From Coriobacteriales bacterium (GTDB lineage: Bacteria > Actinomycetota > Coriobacteriia > Coriobacteriales > UBA8131): a DNA stretch of 9,636 nucleotides. The stretch covers positions 1 through 9,636 of the forward strand of contig JAITUO010000154.1 in the NCBI GenBank assembly GCA_031286245.1, written 5' to 3'. Below, one piece after another: positions 5,958 to 9,636 of the stretch (its first letter is position 1; the number at the start of each line of letters is the position of its first letter). Below the pieces are notes generated by a model. It ran no database searches. It saw nothing but the letters and a program-made list of their open reading frames with translations, and was not told where the DNA came from. A program made the translations under genes and the position numbers.

Positions 5958-6488
5958 TCATACTGGAATCTGTGCAGTGTATGTCATTGCTGATTGCCTA
6001 TATCCAGATATCGAAGTATCATATAGTTGCACAAGTCCGTGGCTATACCAATAGCTACCTGATGGAGCCGAGCTATAGACTACAACAGGGACATATGCTT
6101 CGCCTATTGCCAGTGCAGACGGATTGTAAAGAAAGCCATAGAAATCTTGTATAAAACCAGAGCTAGTCATTAGTCGTGTTTGGGTACCAACATAGTTAGC
6201 AGGTGCAGATTTATTTGTTGGACAACAAACTGCACGGGCTTCAGCTGTGTTTGGTGATTTTGTATCTATCTATGAATATGCTTTGTAGTCGATCCCAGAA
6301 TAGCTCGGATAAGTGGGGCTACTAGATGCTGTCCCTGCAAAAACAGTGTTAGGGATACTGAATAATAATGCCCCAACAAGAAGTGATACCAGTAGCAATC
6401 TGAAGTATTCTCTTGTAATCAGGAATTCTCCTCCCGAGTTTAACAATTTGGATTCTACTTTAGCAATACTCTCTATTCTACTGATCAA
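5958..6488 (-). pseudogene. Secreted-protein gene interrupted by one in-frame TAG
   Basis: Two short frames (6270-6488 and 5958-6170) lie in the same frame. The segment between them is open apart from a single TAG at 6270-6272. Read through, the 177 codons give a signal peptide (REYFRLLLVSLLVGALLFSI, possible cleavage after TVFA), a Ser/Tyr/Pro-rich stretch ending GIDYKAYS, the TAG, and then a 103-residue continuation with a Cys-Cys pair (AVCCPTNK) and many Tyr, Ser and Val residues, ending TYTAQIPV and TGA. I do not recognise a family. The start is uncertain: AGGAGGT (6491-6497) is only 2 nt from TTG 6488, and no ATG or GTG fits the frame nearby. Possibilities are a recent nonsense mutation, amber readthrough, a base-call error, or a genuine short secreted protein of 72 residues. 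It sits 26 bp upstream of another secreted-type gene, suggesting a functional pair. Confidence 0.6.
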
Positions 6489-6795
6489 ACACCTCCTCTC
6501 ATAGTATCTCTTTCAATGATGCAAGTATTAGTGTAAATATTCATTGCAACAATGCATTGTACCCTTTTAGACAGGTTTGTTAAAGATCCGTGCGTGGTAT
6601 ATTGTGGTGCCTATTGTGAGGGGATCAGCTTGTGCAACTTATATTGGGAAAATTATTATAATGTATAGACATTCGATGAGCAACAATTGAAGCAGTGGTG
6701 TTTATTGAGTCTTTTTTATCTCGGAGATACTCTAGAACGATTTGAAGGTATAACACTAATACCACTCTATCAGTTCCCCTTATTACAACATTCGA
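6489..6795. other. Gene-free stretch between lysE and the interrupted gene
   Basis: I find no supported gene in these 307 bp, which are more AT-rich than the surroundings. Small dyads are present: ACAATGCATTGT (6549-6560, perfect palindrome), TATCTC-G-GAGATA (6717-6729), and GGTAT/ATACC (6747-6751 and 6759-6763), the last downstream of lysE. A TATAAT at 6657-6662 has no matching -35. The promoter of the minus-strand pair probably lies near 6500-6560, but no hexamer pair is convincing. Confidence 0.5.
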
Positions 6796-7410
6796 TCACA
6801 TTAAGCCAAACAATACCAGGGCTTCCCAAGCTAATCGTAGGCCAAAGAAAAGCAGGATGATACCTGAAGCTCTGTCGATCCATTGGCGAGTCTTGGAGGT
6901 CAAGCGAGAAGCCAGTAAAGATCCAGCCAGAGCGAGAAACATAAACCAGACTATCGAAGCGGAGACAGCACCAAATCCGAAAGGAAATGCTCCATCAGTC
7001 ACCGAGCTGATCGCCAGCCCGATAACACCGACTGTGTCAATGATGGCATGTGGATTGATCAACGATGCCGAGACTGTAGCCAGGCAAGCTTTGGCCAGGT
7101 TGTCCTCACCTAAGCTTTCATCAGCTTCCGGCAGGGGAGACCGTAACGCTCGGATTCCCAAAAAGAACAAAAGCCCGGCACCGGCTATCAACAAAGCTGG
7201 GCGTAACCCTGGTGCTGCAGCTAACGCTGTTGAGGCACCGAGTGCGCCGATGATGATCAGTAATGAGTCACAAGAAGCAGCTACCAGAGCTATCACCAAT
7301 GAACGCGGCAATCGCATACGGATCGCAGATTTCAGCACATAGATGTTCTGCGAGCCGATCGGCAGGATCAACCCTAAACCTAAGATCAGTCCAGAAAGAA
7401 AATGATTCAT
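6796..7410 (-). CDS. LysE/ArgO-family amino acid exporter
   Basis: A 204-residue, very hydrophobic protein with the hallmarks of the LysE superfamily. It begins GLGLILPIGSQNIYVLK (10-26; the family usually has LPIGPQN, here Ser replaces Pro). It carries the conserved NPHAIIDT motif (119-126) in mid-protein and has about six membrane segments (roughly 4-25, 38-62, 70-90, 108-132, 144-167, 183-203). A charged cytoplasmic loop lies at about 91-106 (PLPEADESLGEDN). Such proteins export basic amino acids (lysine, arginine) and sometimes other amino acids across the inner membrane. ATG 7410 is preferred to the in-frame TTG at 7422. The gene follows the DUF2812 gene by 65 bp on the same strand and could share its promoter, or use its own weak TA-rich promoter in that gap. 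A lysine-type exporter about 1.5 kb from a lysine-aminomutase-like gene is suggestive, but they are on opposite strands and not co-transcribed. No LysG-type regulator is seen. Confidence 0.85.
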   Translation of the reverse strand: MNHFLSGLILGLGLILPIGSQNIYVLKSAIRMRLPRSLVIALVAASCDSLLIIIGALGASTALAAAPGLRPALLIAGAGLLFFLGIRALRSPLPEADESLGEDNLAKACLATVSASLINPHAIIDTVGVIGLAISSVTDGAFPFGFGAVSASIVWFMFLALAGSLLASRLTSKTRQWIDRASGIILLFFGLRLAWEALVLFGLM

Positions 7411-7475
7411 TGTCTCTACCAACCTCAGACTATTGAATGCTGGTCATTACTGGATTTATATACAGCAATCGACGC

Positions 7476-8018
7476 TCATTCATATAATCGGCTGTCCTTC
7501 TTCAGCTTCAGTCGCTTGACAAATAATCGGATAAACGCGTACATCATAAACAGAGACAAAACTGAGAGCAGCAGAGCTACTGCCAGATTGCCAGCATCGT
7601 TATTTTCGATATATCGATCTATCCAGCTATATGAATTAAGGAGGGTAAATGCTAGAAGAATGCTGGGAATCACAAGGATCCGGTTTAGATGCTTTATCCG
7701 TGATTCAACATCCGAGAACAGGTCGAAAGAACCCTCATTGGTGTTCTTTCGAAAGTATACCCAGCTGTAAAAAGTGCCAATATGCTCTGCCCCGGTTTCC
7801 TCCAGAAAGCGAATATAGTCCTGACTCTCAGGATGGCTTGGTTGTTTTTGCAGCATTTCCAGTCGGATTTGATATGCACCGGGTGCTTTGTCTTCAAACA
7901 CATACCGAGCATAACCGACCTCAGCCAACACCAATCCTTTGGCAGCCATCTCATTCAGCCAGGCTTCCTCTTTGTCAAAATCCCATAGCCAGAACAGTTT
8001 GTGTATAGTCTTTTGCAT
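7476..8018 (-). CDS. DUF2812 membrane protein
   Basis: This 180-residue protein has the typical DUF2812 N-terminus: KLFWLWDFDKEEAWLNEMAA (8-27) followed by KGLVLAEVGYARYVFED (27-43). A soluble domain of about 110 residues comes next, then two predicted membrane helices (about 113-132 and 145-167) and a basic tail (KRLKLKKD). The molecular function of DUF2812 is unknown; its genes very often sit directly downstream of a padR-type regulator, as here. The start ATG 8018 is 6 bp after the padR stop, and its ribosome binding site (GGAG, 8028-8031) is inside the padR coding end, so the two are co-transcribed and probably translationally coupled. A perfect CGATATATCG palindrome lies within the gene at 7607-7616 and resembles the half-sites upstream of padR. 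A role in envelope stress sensing is a guess. Confidence 0.82.
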   Translation of the reverse strand: MQKTIHKLFWLWDFDKEEAWLNEMAAKGLVLAEVGYARYVFEDKAPGAYQIRLEMLQKQPSHPESQDYIRFLEETGAEHIGTFYSWVYFRKNTNEGSFDLFSDVESRIKHLNRILVIPSILLAFTLLNSYSWIDRYIENNDAGNLAVALLLSVLSLFMMYAFIRLFVKRLKLKKDSRLYE

Positions 8019-8024
8019 AGATCT

Positions 8025-8336
8025 TCACTCCATTTTCAGGCTGGTTTCGCCATTGGCTACCAACTCTTTAAGTCTCGCTAACTCCTGTTTAACAGCGGTT
8101 TGACCTTGCTGGGTAATCACATATTCCTTTTTGCGACTTCTGGTTTCGCCTGGCAAAGCTTTGATCCAGCCTTTCTCCACCATCGAGCCAAGCGCTCCAT
8201 ATAATGTACCTGCTGCCAGTCTGACTCGCCCAGCTGACATGCTCTCGATTTTTTGCATGATCCCGTAACCATGCAATGGGGTGTAAAGAGATAGTAGGAC
8301 GTAATAAACGGCTTCAGTGAGCGCTGTACTTTCCAT
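8025..8336 (-). CDS. PadR-family transcriptional regulator
   Basis: The 103-residue protein is a small PadR-type winged-helix repressor. Typical features are ALTEAVYYVLLSLYTPLHGYGI (5-26), the recognition region RLAAGTLYGALGSMVEKGWI (39-58) and the beta-wing RSRKKEYVITQQG (66-78), then a short C-terminal helix (about 80-94) for dimerisation. The frame extends upstream to an ATG at 8516, but that longer form is very unlikely: it would begin upstream of the promoter found at 8425-8453, and its first 60 residues do not resemble PadR. ATG 8336 gives the normal family length. It is co-transcribed with the DUF2812 gene 6 bp downstream. The palindromes over and just after its promoter suggest autorepression, released by an unknown ligand. 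Confidence 0.88.
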   Translation of the reverse strand: MESTALTEAVYYVLLSLYTPLHGYGIMQKIESMSAGRVRLAAGTLYGALGSMVEKGWIKALPGETRSRKKEYVITQQGQTAVKQELARLKELVANGETSLKME

Positions 8337-8382
8337 TAATGATGACTCTGCTTTCAGTCTGTAGTAATTGTTTGTGTCGCTG

Positions 8383-8411
8383 ACCGATATAACGAGTAAC
8401 GTTATATCGGT
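8383..8411. promoter_or_regulatory. Candidate PadR operator (12-bp inverted repeat)
   Basis: ACCGATATAACG (8383-8394) and CGTTATATCGGT (8400-8411) are perfect inverted arms with a 5-bp spacer. The site lies just downstream of the predicted transcription start of padR, a position that blocks transcription when occupied. Its half-site CGATATA recurs in the neighbouring palindrome at 8415-8433. Confidence 0.65.
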
Positions 8412-8414
8412 AAA

Positions 8415-8433
8415 CGATATAGTCACTATAGCG
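8415..8433. promoter_or_regulatory. Second candidate PadR operator overlapping the -10 element
   Basis: CGATATAGT-C-ACTATAGCG is palindromic except for one base pair; the core TATAGT-C-ACTATA (8418-8430) is perfect. It contains the -10 hexamer of the padR promoter and shares the CGATATA half-site with the 8383-8411 repeat. The two centres are 27 bp apart. Confidence 0.55.
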
Positions 8434-8453
8434 TGGGTTGAATTACTTGTCAA
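8425..8453 (-). promoter_or_regulatory. Near-consensus sigma-70-type promoter of padR
   Basis: On the minus strand a perfect -35 TTGACA (8448-8453) is followed by a 17-bp spacer and -10 TATAGT (8425-8430, one mismatch from TATAAT). Transcription should start near 8418, giving a leader of about 80 nt before ATG 8336. Confidence 0.8.
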
Positions 8454-8525
8454 CATTTTTTCACTTGTTGGACGGAGGTTGGTAACTAGCTGGTGAATGA
8501 GGTCAGCCGTGCGCAACTCATTATC

Positions 8526-8543
8526 ACCTGGATTAATCCAGGT
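8526..8543. repeat. 18-bp perfect palindrome
   Basis: ACCTGGATTAATCCAGGT is fully self-complementary with no spacer. It has no T-run and no room for an RNA loop, so a dimeric DNA-binding site fits better than a terminator. It lies about 73 bp upstream of the padR -35 element. It does not share the CGATATA half-site, so another regulator is implied if it functions. Confidence 0.6.
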
Positions 8544-8618
8544 AGTCAGCGAGGTAGTGAAACCATAGAGTTTGTATAGCTAAACCTTACAGCAGACGAA
8601 GACAACAAGAACCTACTG

Positions 8619-8655
8619 CCGTGATTATATGGAACATATTACCGTGATAATATGG
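8619..8655 (+). repeat. Pair of 14-bp direct repeats, 23 bp apart
   Basis: CCGTGATTATATGG (8619-8632) and CCGTGATAATATGG (8642-8655) differ at one base. The 23-bp period is close to two helical turns, so two proteins would bind the same face. They lie 55-90 bp beyond the 3' end of the tRNA gene. Function is unknown. Confidence 0.5.
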
Positions 8656-8709
8656 TATTTAATGCAGGAATTCCAGAGAAAAATGTATGAATGTGGGCGC
8701 GATATTCAG

Positions 8710-8798
8710 TGGCGGAGGGCGAGGGATTCGAACCCCCGTGGGGTTGCCCCCAAACGGTTTTCAAGACCGCCGCGTTATGACCACTTCGCTAGCCCTCC
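8710..8798 (-). tRNA. tRNA-Ser (anticodon UGA)
   Basis: The minus strand folds as a class II tRNA. The acceptor GGAGGGC (8798-8792) pairs with GCCCTCC (8720-8714), followed by discriminator G (8713) and an encoded CCA (8712-8710). The anticodon loop CTTGAAA has anticodon TGA at 8763-8761, which reads UCN serine codons. A long variable arm (GGGGGCAACCCCAC region) and a T-loop with GGTTCGAATCC are present. The length is 89 nt including CCA. No neighbouring integrase or att duplication is seen, although tRNA-Ser genes are common integration targets. Confidence 0.96.
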
Positions 8799-8901
8799 GT
8801 AAATACGAAGCAATATGATACCTGAAAACTGGTCTGCATTTTTGCTTCAATCATTCGCACAGTTGCGGCATCAGTTCCGGTATTTGCATAAGCCGAGCGT
8901 G

Positions 8902-8947
8902 GTAGAATTCTACTTGCCAGAAACGAGCCACCATAATGTATAACATT
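8902..8947 (+). promoter_or_regulatory. Putative promoter/operator region of the TetR-family gene
   Basis: A perfect palindrome GTAGAATTCTAC (8902-8913) is followed by TTGCCA (8914-8919) and TATAAC (8939-8944), a possible -35/-10 pair with an over-long 19-bp spacer. AATGT-ATA-ACATT (8935-8947) is an inverted repeat over the -10. TetR regulators commonly bind dyads at their own promoters, so autoregulation is plausible but weakly supported. Confidence 0.3.
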
Positions 8948-9027
8948 GAGCAGGCGGAAACACTGGTGAATCAGGTGGCGCATTCAGCACAAGCATCAGT
9001 GGGCCTCTAACTGAGGTGTATGGACCT

Positions 9028-9636
9028 ATGGATAATAGCAGTGTCAGTTTAGGCTTCTCCCAAGACGAATCCTCAACCAGGGAAAGAATTGCTAAATGTG
9101 CAGCAGATCTGTTTGCCTCTAAGGGGTATACCGAGACATCAATCAGAGAAATTGCTGATGCAGTCAAATTGAATGCAGCATCTCTGTATTACCATTTTCC
9201 ATCGAAGAATGCCATTTTGGAATACATGCTGAAAGATTACATGGAGCAAGTCTGGGGTAGCATTCGTGATCCGATTGCTCTTCAGGAATTGCATAATAAT
9301 CCAACTCCTGAAGGCATAATGGATTGCATGAAACTGTCTTTCCCGGAAGACAAGGTCTCATACTACATCAAGGTGTTGAGCGTTTTATTACAGGAACACC
9401 ATCGCAACCCGACTATCCGAAAATATGTGATAAAGAATTTCCTGGACAATGAAGCTTACGTAGAAACAGTATTTAAAATATTGCAAGAGGCAAATGTGAT
9501 CCGCCAGGATGCCAACCCGGATTTCTGGATGAAAGCAGCATCTTCTTTGTTGTACGCCTATTCGAACCGTATGATGCTGGGTATTGGCGATGACTCGCCT
9601 GACTATACTGGCATGGATATGGTGGCGATGCTACAC
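9028..9636 (+). CDS. TetR/AcrR-family regulator (3' end outside window)
   Basis: The frame is open from ATG 9028 to the window edge, giving 203 residues with no stop, so the gene is nearly complete. The N-terminal DNA-binding domain is classic TetR: STRERIAKCAADLFASKGY (16-34), then the helix-turn-helix TSIREIADAVKLNAASLYYHF (37-57) and PSKNAILEYML (58-68). The rest is a helical ligand and dimerisation domain with no recognisable subgroup signature. A GTG four codons earlier (9016) is an alternative start. GAGG at 9013-9016 is 11 nt from the ATG, slightly long. The regulated gene is not visible: it may lie to the right, or the protein may act only on distant targets. The nearest leftward gene is the divergent tRNA-Ser. 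Confidence 0.87.
   Translation, partial: MDNSSVSLGFSQDESSTRERIAKCAADLFASKGYTETSIREIADAVKLNAASLYYHFPSKNAILEYMLKDYMEQVWGSIRDPIALQELHNNPTPEGIMDCMKLSFPEDKVSYYIKVLSVLLQEHHRNPTIRKYVIKNFLDNEAYVETVFKILQEANVIRQDANPDFWMKAASSLLYAYSNRMMLGIGDDSPDYTGMDMVAMLH

Larger units (their letters stand above)
8454..8709. other. Gene-free stretch between padR promoter and tRNA-Ser
   Basis: I find no supported gene in these 256 bp. They hold an 18-bp perfect palindrome (8526-8543) and a pair of 14-bp direct repeats (8619-8632, 8642-8655), listed separately. A short plus-strand frame starting near 8663 runs through the tRNA gene and is spurious. Confidence 0.5.

Noticed and set aside
4194..6272. Pyrrolysine system suggested by radical SAM, ATP-grasp and an in-frame TAG
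   Set aside because: The radical SAM protein is KamA-type with a PLP lysine, not PylB. The ATP-grasp protein is Ddl-like, no pylT, pylS or pylD is seen, and TAG is a normal stop of the S51 gene.
6747..6763. Possible lysE terminator (GGTAT/ATACC)
   Set aside because: The stem is only 5 bp, with no T-run downstream on the minus strand.
6857..7342. 161-codon plus-strand frame opposite lysE
   Set aside because: It is a shadow of the lysE gene. The minus-strand product has clear LysE motifs and membrane segments; this one resembles nothing known.
8337..8516. 60-residue N-terminal extension of PadR starting at ATG 8516
   Set aside because: The promoter and both operator palindromes lie inside this stretch, and the extension has no PadR-like sequence. 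The start at 8336 gives the normal length.
8670..8710. Possible tRNA-Ser terminator (TGAAT/ATTCA followed by ATTTTT)
   Set aside because: The stem is only 5 bp with an 11-nt loop and the T-run is offset, so the evidence is too weak.
8789..9167. Two minus-strand frames (64 and 85 codons) between tRNA-Ser and TetR
   Set aside because: They overlap the tRNA 5' end and the TetR coding region, have no recognisable motif and no ribosome binding site. A degraded gene cannot be excluded.

Overview
The window looks like a chromosomal segment of a bacterium of moderate GC content. TGA is the commonest stop codon, ribosome binding sites are canonical, the tRNA-Ser gene encodes its own CCA end, and a PadR regulator is paired with a DUF2812 membrane protein. 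That pairing is typical of Gram-positive anaerobes (Bacillota, or low-GC Actinomycetota such as Coriobacteriia). The taxonomic guess is an inference with low certainty. I see no phage, IS element, CRISPR array or rRNA.

Left part (1-5306, plus strand). The window opens inside an unrecognised gene (1-738) whose stop codon sits in the loop of a 13-bp hairpin. After a 208-bp regulatory gap comes a tightly packed four-gene operon: a PaaK/CapK-like adenylate-forming enzyme (947-2269), a cyanophycinase/peptidase E-like S51 protein with a Ser-Pro-Gly repeat linker (2266-3084), a D-Ala-D-Ala-ligase-like ATP-grasp enzyme (3086-4201) and a lysine-2,3-aminomutase-type radical SAM enzyme (4194-5306). Genes overlap by 4 bp, are separated by 1 bp, and overlap by 8 bp. 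Together they could activate a carboxylic acid, make a beta-amino acid, join amino acids and hydrolyse or edit the product. This is the best candidate for an undescribed small-molecule pathway here.

Middle (5317-7410, minus strand). A signal-anchored protein of unknown function (5317-5931) converges on the operon with a 10-bp gap. Upstream of it lies a second secreted-type gene interrupted by one in-frame TAG (5958-6488). After a gene-free stretch comes a LysE/ArgO-type amino acid exporter (6796-7410).

Right part. padR (8025-8336) and its DUF2812 partner (7476-8018) form a minus-strand operon, perhaps with lysE downstream. Its promoter is near-consensus, with two palindromes placed for autorepression. 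A tRNA-Ser(UGA) gene (8710-8798, minus) follows. A divergent TetR-family regulator (9028 onward, plus) runs off the right edge.
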